Source: an uncultured Bacilli bacterium
GTDB lineage: Bacteria > Bacillota_I > Bacilli_A > RF39 > UBA660
Length of the DNA: 25,244 nt
Assembly (NCBI GenBank): GCA_947625425.1
Contig: CANQOH010000017.1
Coordinates: 1 to 25,244, forward strand
Direction: 5' to 3'
Both the position numbers and the translations under genes were made by a program. Within the stretch, counting starts at the first letter, position 1; every line of letters begins with the position of its first letter. The notes under the pieces are model-generated. The model did not search any database. It saw only the letters and a program-made list of their open reading frames with translations, and was not told the DNA's origin. This document shows, piece by piece, positions 14,942 to 23,535 of this stretch.

Positions 14942-17900
14942 ATAATGTCTCGTAAACGTCTTCTTCTCCCATTTCAGAAATAACCTTAACTAAAACAGTT
15001 GTATTTCCGTCTACAAAATAACCAAAATTCTTCTCTAGTTTTGCTGATAATACTCTTGAAGATAACGTAGATTTAATTGTATATTGTGTACCCATACCAT
15101 TACCAATCCAAACACCTCTTGTACCAGAAACAGTATCTTTATACCAAGACTCAAATTCACGTTTCTTAAGATTATCACTAGAATCTATAATAACAAATCT
15201 TACTTTTGGCATTCCTTTTATCATTGAAATCAAACCACTATAAGCACCATCAAATTCTGTACCTAACATATTTTTAAACTTATCAATTCCAACGATAAAG
15301 CATACATATTCACCATAATCTTTTAATGAATTAACATCAAATCCCGATTCTTTATATTTATTATACATATCAAAGACTTGTTTACCAAAAGCCTTAAAGT
15401 TATCTAATATTGTATTATCATAATAAGTTGTATAACTTTCTAGATCTTTATAACTCTTTTCTAAGTCATAAACATAACAATTCTTACCAATGACATTAGC
15501 AACTTCTCTAATAAATAATTCACCAAAGTTCTTAATATCACCAAATTCCATACCAGTAATTATATTAACTGTACTTCTTGTTAAATCAAATGTTCTAACT
15601 TGTAATGATTCTTTTTCAATACCAACAGGAATAGAGTTAACTCCTTTTCTTTCATCAGCACAATAAGCAACTGTAACAACTTCAGGAAGTACAGGTACTT
15701 TAGGTGCACTATCAGGATATAACTTACATAGTTCATTAATCTTATCTAAAACAAAAGTATTAAGTTTTTCTTTTTCTGTTGGAACAGCCGCTTGGAATTC
15801 AAAGATATCTTCTAATTTAACTAAACCACGTCCCGTAATATTAGCTGGTTCAATCTTTGTTCTAGATAATAATGAAGAATAATCATATTTATCATTCATT
15901 TGGAATACTAAGTGATTTGGTAAGTATTGAGAAAGTCTATTTCTAATACCATTAGATGTTGTTGATGTCATAACAAAGTAAACACCATATTTTTGACAAT
16001 CACGCGTAATTGTTGCTAGTAAGTCAAATGTATCATCACCAAAGTTTTCATTATATAACTCAAAGCCATTAATAATAATTAAAATATTAGGTACTACTTT
16101 ACCAGTTGCTTTACTATAAGATATAAAATCTCCACCATAATCAGCAAATAATTTTTTCCTCTTAGCAATAGTATCACTTATTACTTTCCATAAGTTAATT
16201 ACTTTATCAACATCATTTTGTAAGATAACATCACCAACTTGTGGAGCTTTACGATAAACTTTTAAAGTCTCAGCACCAAAATCAAGTAAATACATATTAA
16301 GTTCTGCTGGTGAATAAGTTGTAATACAAGAATAAACTAATGAATTAATCATTTCTTCTTTACCACTATCCGCCATACCATAAACTATCCAGTTACCCTC
16401 TCTTGTAATTGGCATTGTAAGTAATCCTTGTTTTTGTAAGTTAGGCGCATCATATTCACCAATTACTGGATTAATATCACAAGCAATCTTTTTATAACTA
16501 TATTTTTCTTTTAATGCATCTATATATATAACAGGTGCTAAAGCATTTAGCCATAATTGTTTAACTTTAATATTTTCTTTTTTCGAAACATCAACTAAAT
16601 ACTTCATAATATTAGGTAATTCTTCACCTTTAAGTACACCAGAAACACTATTACGTCCATCTTCAACTACTTTAATAGGCATTCCTAAATTATCAACAAA
16701 TGTTATTGAATTATCTATTTTTTTCTTTCTAACATCTGATTCATAATAAGGCGCGCCTGTCCAAGCCGATTGACCTAAAGCAAAGTATTCATCATAACCA
16801 ACTTGTAGGAAGAAACGACCTGTTTCTTTTAATGAAGCAGCATCTGGTCTCTTAATCATTTCTTGACTATCTGATCTATCTTGTACTTTTAAACATACTT
16901 TAAACTTCGCATTGGACCAGATTTGATCATTAACAACACCACTAGGTTTTTGTGTTGCTAAAATTAAGTGAACACCAAGAGAACGACCAATACGGGCAGT
17001 TGAAATAAGTTCATTCATGAAATCTGGTTGTTGAGCTTTTAATTCGGCGAACTCATCGGAAATAATAAACAAGTGTGATACTGGTTCATCTACTTGACCA
17101 TTACGATATAGTCTTTGATATTTATAAATATCTATTGTTGATTCACCAACTTTATCTCTTGCTTTATTAAATACCGCTTGACGTCTTTTAAGTTCACTTT
17201 GTAATGAAGCTAAACTACGATTAATTTCACTAACATCTAAGTTCGTTATTGTACCTGCTAAGTGTGGTAATCGAAGACCAGTTTCTCTATTTTCAAAAGC
17301 ACCAGCTAAACCTCCACCTTTGTAGTCGATTAAAACAAATTGTACTTCATATGGATGGAAATTAATTGCTGTACTTAAAATAAATGTAATAATAAATTCT
17401 GATTTACCAGAACCAGTCATACCAGCAATTAAACCATGTGGTCCATGAGCTTTTTCATGTAAGTCTAACTTAAATAAATCACCATATTCATTAACCCCTA
17501 TTGGAACAGCCAGTGAATTAATTGGATCACTTTCTTTCCATTTAGCTAAAGCATTTAACTGATTAACATTAGATACATTATACATTTCTAAGAATGAATA
17601 TGAAGAAGGTAGTTGGAACTTACCACCATTTAAGGCTATTGGAATATTAGATAATACATAAGTATATTTTTCTAATGAACCATACATAAAATCTGGTACA
17701 AAATTAATTCTTCTACTATCAGATAATACTCTTTCAAATACGCCACCAGTACGTTCATCTACACTAATAAAGTGTTCAACTTCATTTGGTAAAGAATTTA
17801 ATTTTTCAGTAAAGATTAATAAACTAATACCAACATATTCAACTGATTCAATTAAAGAACGAATAACACTAACATTTCTAACTAAATCTATATCATCCGT

Positions 17901-19604
17901 AATAATTAAATATCTTGTTGATAATTTAGCTGTTGCTTTTTGTGAACCAATACTATCTCTTTCTTCATTAGCTTCCTTAATACTATTTAATAACTCTTCA
18001 AAGTAAGAACTTATCTGACCTATTTCATCAGTATTAGTACCAAAGAATCTTATTGTTCTATTATCATCCCAGAAATAAGGGCAATCTTTAATATCTTCCC
18101 AGAACTTCTCATTTTCTTTATTAGTAAATACACATACCTTTAAAGAGTCATATCCATGATAAGCAAAGATTTGTAATAGTAATCCTCTTAAGAATGGATT
18201 AGTAACACTCTTTTGTCCAATAACAGCTGTGATATATTTTTCGACAAAAGAATAAGTAACCGGAACATTCTCTAGTAAATCAGTTTCCTTCTCTAATTCT
18301 CTTAAATAACCCATTAAGTTATCTTCATCTTCCATAGAGAAGTGTTCATCAGGATAATTAATTGTAAAATATGGTGGTATTGAACCAATACCTAATCTTA
18401 AAGATAAGAAATCATAATCATCAATATTCTTCTCCCATAAATTTCTTTTCTTATAAAGAATAATATCCCCAACATCTTTTAATGGAATATATTTTTCAAT
18501 TAAAAGTTGTTGTTCTCTTTTCATTTCAACTAAAAATTCTTCTCTTTTTTTATTAACATAATTACTATATGTTGCTTGTCTTTTTCTTTCATAAACAACT
18601 TTTTTATGTTTATTATACATTTTACTAATTGTTGGTAAAACAAGCATACAGCAAAGCATTGCTGCTGCTGTTAATAAAGATGGTAAAGCAGAACCTAACT
18701 CTGTTGTTCCATTTAAAACATTTGTTAAAGTCATAATACCAGTCATTAATGAACTCATACCCATCATCATCATAGAACCCATTGTCAATATAGCTGGCAT
18801 TTCTTCTTGTTTTTGCGCTGCAGGTGGTGGATCTATAACTAAAGTCTTTTCTTCAATACGTTCATCAAATCTTGGTGGCTTTAAGAAATAATCTTCTTTT
18901 TTATACATTTCAATAACTGGATCTGGTTCTGTAGGAATTTTAGAATAATCCAATTCTTGTGGAATACGCATATTAAACATTTGCGAATCGAACTTAACTA
19001 ATTTATTAGGATTATTAATATAGAATATATCTTTAATAATTGAAAGTTTTAAACCTAAAATAAATATTGTATCTCCATATCTTAAATCAGCACTAGTAGC
19101 AGGAATACCATTGACATACATTGGAATCTGCGGATTTATATTTGTTACTGTATAAACCCCACTATTATAATCTAACTTTAATTGATTCCTTGCTACTCCT
19201 GGTTGTTCATAAGAAATAATATTTGGATAATTAGAACCATTACTACTCTGAGCTCCATTATTACCTATATACCACGTATTACTACCATTTAAACTATTAA
19301 TAGAAATATTTAATTGTAAAGCATTTTCATCATAGACTGGACAAGTATAAATAACATAACTATCCCCAAGTAGAACATTCTTAAGGGTATAAAATTTTTC
19401 ATATTCTAGTAAAGTATCATCTACGGCTGTCCCATTTCTAAATACTTTTACTTCACTATTACTTTTTAATACCCAATTGCCATCAGATGCTTCAACACTA
19501 ACTAGATTTTCACGGTTAGCATTAACTATCCAGTAATTACCAAATACATCATTAGGAAGAGTTAAATTTACTAATTTTGTAGCATCCATCAACATAATTT
19601 TCAT
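14940..19604 (-). CDS. essC: EssC/YukBA-type T7SS motor ATPase
   Basis: The start is placed at the ATG ending at 19604 (AGGGAG ten bases upstream), giving 1554 residues, close to the usual 1480-1500; a GTG at 19613 overlaps the ribosome binding site. Two FHA-like beta domains occupy about residues 1-200 (second one with YVNGIPATSADLRYGDTI). Two membrane segments lie near 271-295 and 300-325. A degenerate module follows, then three FtsK/SpoIIIE modules. The first is intact: GMTGSGKS with K734, and Walker B IISDEFAEL with D850/E851. The second has GMADSGKEE (K1082), lacking the Ser/Thr, and INGFE in place of DE. The third has no recognisable lysine loop. EssC is the hexameric membrane motor that recognises WXG100 dimers and drives export. 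It ends cassette A, 62 bases after the 511-residue membrane protein, and is followed by a terminator. Confidence 0.95.
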   Translation of the reverse strand: MKIMLMDATKLVNLTLPNDVFGNYWIVNANRENLVSVEASDGNWVLKSNSEVKVFRNGTAVDDTLLEYEKFYTLKNVLLGDSYVIYTCPVYDENALQLNISINSLNGSNTWYIGNNGAQSSNGSNYPNIISYEQPGVARNQLKLDYNSGVYTVTNINPQIPMYVNGIPATSADLRYGDTIFILGLKLSIIKDIFYINNPNKLVKFDSQMFNMRIPQELDYSKIPTEPDPVIEMYKKEDYFLKPPRFDERIEEKTLVIDPPPAAQKQEEMPAILTMGSMMMMGMSSLMTGIMTLTNVLNGTTELGSALPSLLTAAAMLCCMLVLPTISKMYNKHKKVVYERKRQATYSNYVNKKREEFLVEMKREQQLLIEKYIPLKDVGDIILYKKRNLWEKNIDDYDFLSLRLGIGSIPPYFTINYPDEHFSMEDEDNLMGYLRELEKETDLLENVPVTYSFVEKYITAVIGQKSVTNPFLRGLLLQIFAYHGYDSLKVCVFTNKENEKFWEDIKDCPYFWDDNRTIRFFGTNTDEIGQISSYFEELLNSIKEANEERDSIGSQKATAKLSTRYLIITDDIDLVRNVSVIRSLIESVEYVGISLLIFTEKLNSLPNEVEHFISVDERTGGVFERVLSDSRRINFVPDFMYGSLEKYTYVLSNIPIALNGGKFQLPSSYSFLEMYNVSNVNQLNALAKWKESDPINSLAVPIGVNEYGDLFKLDLHEKAHGPHGLIAGMTGSGKSEFIITFILSTAINFHPYEVQFVLIDYKGGGLAGAFENRETGLRLPHLAGTITNLDVSEINRSLASLQSELKRRQAVFNKARDKVGESTIDIYKYQRLYRNGQVDEPVSHLFIISDEFAELKAQQPDFMNELISTARIGRSLGVHLILATQKPSGVVNDQIWSNAKFKVCLKVQDRSDSQEMIKRPDAASLKETGRFFLQVGYDEYFALGQSAWTGAPYYESDVRKKKIDNSITFVDNLGMPIKVVEDGRNSVSGVLKGEELPNIMKYLVDVSKKENIKVKQLWLNALAPVIYIDALKEKYSYKKIACDINPVIGEYDAPNLQKQGLLTMPITREGNWIVYGMADSGKEEMINSLVYSCITTYSPAELNMYLLDFGAETLKVYRKAPQVGDVILQNDVDKVINLWKVISDTIAKRKKLFADYGGDFISYSKATGKVVPNILIIINGFELYNENFGDDTFDLLATITRDCQKYGVYFVMTSTTSNGIRNRLSQYLPNHLVFQMNDKYDYSSLLSRTKIEPANITGRGLVKLEDIFEFQAAVPTEKEKLNTFVLDKINELCKLYPDSAPKVPVLPEVVTVAYCADERKGVNSIPVGIEKESLQVRTFDLTRSTVNIITGMEFGDIKNFGELFIREVANVIGKNCYVYDLEKSYKDLESYTTYYDNTILDNFKAFGKQVFDMYNKYKESGFDVNSLKDYGEYVCFIVGIDKFKNMLGTEFDGAYSGLISMIKGMPKVRFVIIDSSDNLKKREFESWYKDTVSGTRGVWIGNGMGTQYTIKSTLSSRVLSAKLEKNFGYFVDGNTTVLVKVISEMGEEDVYETL

Positions 19605-19675
19605 ACTTGCCACACTCCCTATTCTCTTAAAATTATAACTTATATATTAAAAAATTACAATAAAAAAGGAATTCA

Positions 19676-21211
19676 TTATTGAATCCACTTTTTATTATTA
19701 TACATTGCTTTATCTTCTAAAGCTTTTTTATCTTTTTCATATTTTTTCTTACGATAATATCTATATGCAAAATATGCTAATAAGATTATTATCAGAATAA
19801 TCCATAAACTAGGAATAGAAATAACATTAAGAATATTTAAAATAAATGAAACTATCGTCCCTGTAACTGCTACTATTGTTGAATAAATTCTCGTTTTCTT
19901 AAAGTCTTCATATAATTTATCTAAATCATCTTTAACTTTATCAAAGAATGAGTTACTAGAGCCATCACTACCCATACCACTAGAAGCTAAAGCCCCAGCT
20001 CCAATAACACCAGCACCTATTGTTCCACCAAAGCCTGAACTACCAGAAGTACCTAAGTTACCTGAATTATATGTTCCATAATTACCTGAACCATCTGAAT
20101 TATAGGCGCCATAATTACCAGAACCATTACCAGAGAAATTAGGATCTGATAAGCTATTTTGACCATATCCAAAGTCACTACTATTTACTCCATTATTACT
20201 TGTAAAGCTACCACCATTGAATGGATTATTTTCAAAAACATCAAGTCCTTTACCGGTTTCTACTGATGAGCCATAGAAACCATTATTAGCTGTTGAATCT
20301 GAAGGATTTGAAGTAAACGTTGGAATCGTTCTATCTCTATTCTTACCTTTCTTAGAACCATTATTATTTGGGTTTTTATTATCCGTAAACGGATTATTAT
20401 AACTTCCATCAGTACCATTATTGTTATTAGAATCATCTCGTCCATCATCATCTGAATTTGTAGGACCACCATCTTCGGCATCTGAATCAGTACCATCACC
20501 AGATTCATCACCATCTGTATCAGTATCACCATCTTCAGCTGGATTAGCACTTCCGTCTTCTCTATCCCCTTCATCTGAAGAAGAGCTATCACCATCTTCT
20601 GAATTATTAGGATCATCTTGTTTATCAGGATCATCACTTCCAGAAGAACTACTACCATCTTCACCTTCTTTATCAGGATCTTCATTAGCTGGATCTTCTT
20701 CTACTTGACTACCAAGACTAGCTTCATCGCCATCTCCACCACTTCCGTCATCAGAATCTTCATCTTTACCTTTTCTAGCTGATCCAGTAGTACCACTACT
20801 ACTAGAAGCTTCCGTAGTAACAGAAGTAGTATAATCTTCCAAAAAAGAAAAATCATATTCATTTTCGTCTAAATTAAGACCTTCTTGATTTTCAAAACCA
20901 TCTACTTTACTTTCAACATTAGCTAATGCAGTTGATACAGCCTTTATTGCTGTAACTACATTTTGCAATTCCATACATTTACTTCCTATATTATCTATTG
21001 CTGTATTATATCTTGTCGCATTATTTGTATAATCATGAATTAAAACATCATTCTCGTCATATACCTTTAATTTAGAAGAATCTGTACTAATCTTCGCTCC
21101 ACTAGCTGTACTTGAAAGTGAAGTTAAATTATTATTAATTCTCGTACTTATATTTAATAATTCTTGTTTTAAACTTGAAGCTGCTTCTCGATCGAATTTT
21201 ATATAAGACAT
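19676..21211 (-). CDS. Membrane-anchored low-complexity protein upstream of essC (511 aa)
   Basis: I do not recognise a named family. Residues 1-115 are a helical hairpin (FDREAASSLKQELLNIS, then YNTAIDNIGSKCMELQNVV). Residues 130-280 are an extreme Ser/Asp/Glu/Gly region, followed by an Asn/Gly/Ser region with a GSGNYGAYNSD/GSGNYGTYNSG duplication. The C-terminus has two adjacent hydrophobic segments (STIVAVTGTIVSFILNILNV and IPSLWIILIIILLAYFAY) followed by a basic tail YRKKKYEKDKK, which predicts cytoplasmic retention of the tail. It lies 5 bases after a 74-residue gene and directly before essC. With EssA, EssB and EsaA not visible, it is a candidate lineage-specific membrane component; alternatively it is a surface-anchored substrate in the slot of the large proteins of cassettes B and C. 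Confidence is in the gene, not the role. Confidence 0.6.
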   Translation of the reverse strand: MSYIKFDREAASSLKQELLNISTRINNNLTSLSSTASGAKISTDSSKLKVYDENDVLIHDYTNNATRYNTAIDNIGSKCMELQNVVTAIKAVSTALANVESKVDGFENQEGLNLDENEYDFSFLEDYTTSVTTEASSSSGTTGSARKGKDEDSDDGSGGDGDEASLGSQVEEDPANEDPDKEGEDGSSSSGSDDPDKQDDPNNSEDGDSSSSDEGDREDGSANPAEDGDTDTDGDESGDGTDSDAEDGGPTNSDDDGRDDSNNNNGTDGSYNNPFTDNKNPNNNGSKKGKNRDRTIPTFTSNPSDSTANNGFYGSSVETGKGLDVFENNPFNGGSFTSNNGVNSSDFGYGQNSLSDPNFSGNGSGNYGAYNSDGSGNYGTYNSGNLGTSGSSGFGGTIGAGVIGAGALASSGMGSDGSSNSFFDKVKDDLDKLYEDFKKTRIYSTIVAVTGTIVSFILNILNVISIPSLWIILIIILLAYFAYRYYRKKKYEKDKKALEDKAMYNNKKWIQ

Positions 21212-21215
21212 ATCA

Positions 21216-21440
21216 TCACCACTTCTTATTATTATTCATTGTATTTATATATCCTTTTAATTTATCTATACCATCATCTAAAGACTCAATAGCAGCTTTT
21301 AATTTAGCAATTAAATTACCTACTGAATAATCATCATTGGATAAGACAGAACTATCTAAAAGTTCATATTGTCCTTGTAAATTAGTTAATTCAGTCTCCA
21401 AGTTTTCAATTTTACCATTTATAATTTCTTCTGTACTCAT
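21216..21440 (-). CDS. Small helical T7SS-locus protein, cassette A (74 aa)
   Basis: It has 74 residues predicted as two helices: IINGKIENLETELTNLQGQYELL, then VGNLIAKLKAAIESLDDGIDKLKGYI, ending NNNKKW. The heptad spacing suggests a coiled-coil hairpin. The family is not recognised. It is tightly packed between the 439-residue protein (22 bases) and the 511-residue protein (5 bases), the same slot as the 92- and 140-residue proteins of the other cassettes. Its ribosome binding site is weak (GAAAG with a long spacer). A helper for the next gene product is inferred. Confidence 0.6.
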   Translation of the reverse strand: MSTEEIINGKIENLETELTNLQGQYELLDSSVLSNDDYSVGNLIAKLKAAIESLDDGIDKLKGYINTMNNNKKW

Positions 21441-21462
21441 ATAATCACATACTTTCTATAAA

Positions 21463-22782
21463 CTATAAATCAAATCCAAGTGAATCTAACATATCATTGA
21501 TTGAAGAAACAGAAGATAAACCATCCAATCTTGTTTGAAAGCCTTGAGCAACATCTACTGATTTTTGATAAGCTTCTTTACCAGAATAGCCTCCCACAAC
21601 TGCACTCTTCGTACTAACATCACCAATTGCCCCATCTGTAACAAAGAAACCAGTTTGTGTTGCTTTACCCATATCTTCACCTAATGTACGTCGTTCTTGA
21701 GCTTGTGCTGTAAGGAAAGACATCAAAGCTGTTTGATCTTCTGAACTCATACTCTTATAAGTTGCTGAATTTTCAACTTGTGTTACTAATCCATCTAAAT
21801 ATGTAGCTTCATTATTGATATTATTTCGAACCGCTTCTACAGAATGATAAACAGTATCTCCTGCTCTTTGCCATTCATCACCAGTAACATATGTATCAAC
21901 CCAAGTAGCTTCTACTTGTTCAGCATCTGCTACATAAATAGTATGTCCATCAAGTTCACCTTGATTAAAATCTTTATAACTATCTATTGTCTGTGTACTA
22001 AAGCCATTATCTTCTCCTTGAAGTAAAGATATCGCCCCTTGAACTGTAACAGCTCCTGTTTCATCAGCTTTAAAAGGATCACCTAAATCTATTTTATAAA
22101 CTCCATTTTGAACATTACTTAATATCGCTTTTTGTTCAGCATTTAAAGAGTTAACAAAATCATTCCATTCAGAATTAGTCATATTACCATTACGATAAGC
22201 ATCATATATACTTTGTGCTGTTGCTTCAAAAGGCGTATTACTAATAGTATAAGTTGTATTACTAGTTGTATCTGTATAAGAAATAACATTTCCATCAGCA
22301 TCTTTTGTAACAATAAATTCTTTACCATCAACTGTTACTTTCATTTGACCATTGCCTAAATCTTCACCTTGAATAGGAACTCCACCTATTGTTGAAGAAC
22401 CAGCAAGTAAAGCTGCCATAATTTGAGCCCCAGTATAAGAAGTAGCTTCATTCTCTGTTGTAGTAAATGTTAAACTATTACCTTTTTCCCCATACTGATA
22501 ATTGCCTTCAAACCCCGAATTATTTTGTGCTACTTCGTTAATTAAACTTAACCATTCATCAAATACCCCTTTATAATTTTTTAAAATAGCACATTTATCA
22601 TTCCATAAATCAACTAACTTCTTAGCTGCTTCACCATATACTGCCGAAGTCGAAGCTACATTTAATACAACATTTACTTCCGTATCCATATTAGAAAGAG
22701 CAGTCGCATAGCTCTCATTATAACCATTTAAAGTATTTATTGCCGTTGCAATCTTTTGATAATTAAAAACCTCTCCCGCCAT
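21463..22782 (-). CDS. WXG100-like protein with long C-terminal region, cassette A (439 aa)
   Basis: It has 439 residues. The N-terminal 110 residues start AGEVFNYQKI and form a helical hairpin with AVYGEAAKKLVDLWNDK at the turn, a divergent form of the GxLG turn, then FDEWLSLINEV. The middle is beta-rich (MKVTVDGKEFIVTKDADG, YKIDLGDPF). The C-terminal 230 residues match the 460-residue protein of cassette B in order and spacing, including SEWNDFVNSLNAEQK versus SDDWKTAFDALPDDVK, a GDVS patch and the end MLDSLGFDL. It follows a WXG100 gene by 4 bases with GGAGTGAT before the ATG, so the two are translationally coupled and probably exported as a pair. No toxin or enzymatic signature is visible. 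Confidence 0.6.
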   Translation of the reverse strand: MAGEVFNYQKIATAINTLNGYNESYATALSNMDTEVNVVLNVASTSAVYGEAAKKLVDLWNDKCAILKNYKGVFDEWLSLINEVAQNNSGFEGNYQYGEKGNSLTFTTTENEATSYTGAQIMAALLAGSSTIGGVPIQGEDLGNGQMKVTVDGKEFIVTKDADGNVISYTDTTSNTTYTISNTPFEATAQSIYDAYRNGNMTNSEWNDFVNSLNAEQKAILSNVQNGVYKIDLGDPFKADETGAVTVQGAISLLQGEDNGFSTQTIDSYKDFNQGELDGHTIYVADAEQVEATWVDTYVTGDEWQRAGDTVYHSVEAVRNNINNEATYLDGLVTQVENSATYKSMSSEDQTALMSFLTAQAQERRTLGEDMGKATQTGFFVTDGAIGDVSTKSAVVGGYSGKEAYQKSVDVAQGFQTRLDGLSSVSSINDMLDSLGFDL

Positions 22783-22786
22783 ACTA

Positions 22787-23095
22787 TCACTCCGAATCTA
22801 AATTACAAATATTAACAATATCAGTATATAAAGTTGTTGAATTAGTATGAACATTTGAAAGAATATTTTTATACGCAGTTAAAAGAGAAATAGCATTTTC
22901 CAATGATTCCTTATAAGAATTACATTTAGTTACAAAAGCTTCATATGTACTACCAGTCCATGTATTATCTGTTCCCATATTATTTATTGTTTCATAAATA
23001 TTATTAATTGCTGTTTGAGCATTAGTAATATTCGAATCTAGTAGTTCAACTAAATCTTCAATTTTTTCCGAATCTGTCGCAAAATTATAATTCAT
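22787..23095 (-). CDS. WXG100 family protein, cassette A (102 aa)
   Basis: It has 102 residues. It starts NYNFATDSEKIEDL, has the turn TWTGSTYEAFVTKCNSY near residues 47-63, and a second helix ending in YTDIVNICNLDSE. The start and the cysteine after the turn match the WXG100 proteins at 13445-13747 and 23536-23883. GGAGGAAATAGT is a strong ribosome binding site. It ends 4 bases before the 439-residue protein with a TGA stop, which suggests coupled translation and heterodimer formation. A double hairpin lies directly upstream. Confidence 0.85.
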   Translation of the reverse strand: MNYNFATDSEKIEDLVELLDSNITNAQTAINNIYETINNMGTDNTWTGSTYEAFVTKCNSYKESLENAISLLTAYKNILSNVHTNSTTLYTDIVNICNLDSE

Positions 23096-23119
23096 ACTAT
23101 TTCCTCCAAATAATCTAAT

Positions 23120-23179
23120 ATTATATAAATAAAAGAAGAAGATTCTTTTACTTATATAATACTGTATGAATACAGTATT
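23120..23179 (-). promoter_or_regulatory. Intergenic double hairpin, cassette A
   Basis: Hairpin 1 is AATACTGTA/TACAGTATT (23158-23179). Hairpin 2 pairs 23143-23160 with 23120-23137 over 18 positions with one G-U and a 5-base loop. The arms AAGTAAAAGAA and TTCTTTTATTT and the G-U position match cassette B. There is no U-run. Confidence 0.7.
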
Positions 23180-23187
23180 ATTATCTA

Positions 23188-23517
23188 TTAACTAGCGCTT
23201 TCTGTTTGCCCAATAGTAGAAGCATTTGTAGCTTCGAAGTTTTGGTTTTGACTACTTGCACTACCTTGTCCACCTTCAACTAAGTCTCTAATACTATTTA
23301 TATATTGACTAAATTGAACAAAACTTTCTGAAAAAGCATTCCATTTATTCCAAATAGGTCCAATAGATCCTCCTAAAGCTTGATCTACACCACTATTATT
23401 AATATTATCGCTAAGTAAAACTGTAATTTCATCTAAAGTAGCTTTAGCACTATCTTTATAAGAAACTATCGAATCCATATCACTTTTTACATTAGTATAG
23501 TTAAAAATTTCTGCCAT
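23188..23517 (-). CDS. WXG-less WXG100-like protein with GGSIG turn, cassette A (109 aa)
   Basis: It has 109 residues. It starts AEIFNYTNVKSDM, has the turn ALGGSIGPIWNKWNAF, then FVQFSQYINSIRDLV and a Ser/Gln/Asn-rich tail. It is the free-standing version of the N-terminal domain found in the 311-, 439- and 460-residue proteins and a close relative of 13846-14163 (ALGGSLG). It follows a canonical WXG100 gene by 18 bases, again giving a WXG plus GxLG pair. Likely exported with its partner. Good ribosome binding site (GGAGGTGAAATA). Confidence 0.7.
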   Translation of the reverse strand: MAEIFNYTNVKSDMDSIVSYKDSAKATLDEITVLLSDNINNSGVDQALGGSIGPIWNKWNAFSESFVQFSQYINSIRDLVEGGQGSASSQNQNFEATNASTIGQTESAS

Positions 23518-23535
23518 TATTTCACCTCCAATATT

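Noticed and set aside
19605..19613. GTG at 19613 as essC start
   Set aside because: It is immediately next to the GGGAG ribosome binding site, too close; the ATG at 19604 is correctly spaced.
19614..19675. Possible promoter or terminator between the 511-residue gene and essC
   Set aside because: The 62-base gap is AT-rich without a convincing -35/-10 pair or stem-loop; essC is treated as part of cassette A.
23120..23179. Double hairpins as simple rho-independent terminators
   Set aside because: None of the three gaps has a U-run after the stem, and essential-looking genes continue in the same direction without a clear new promoter.
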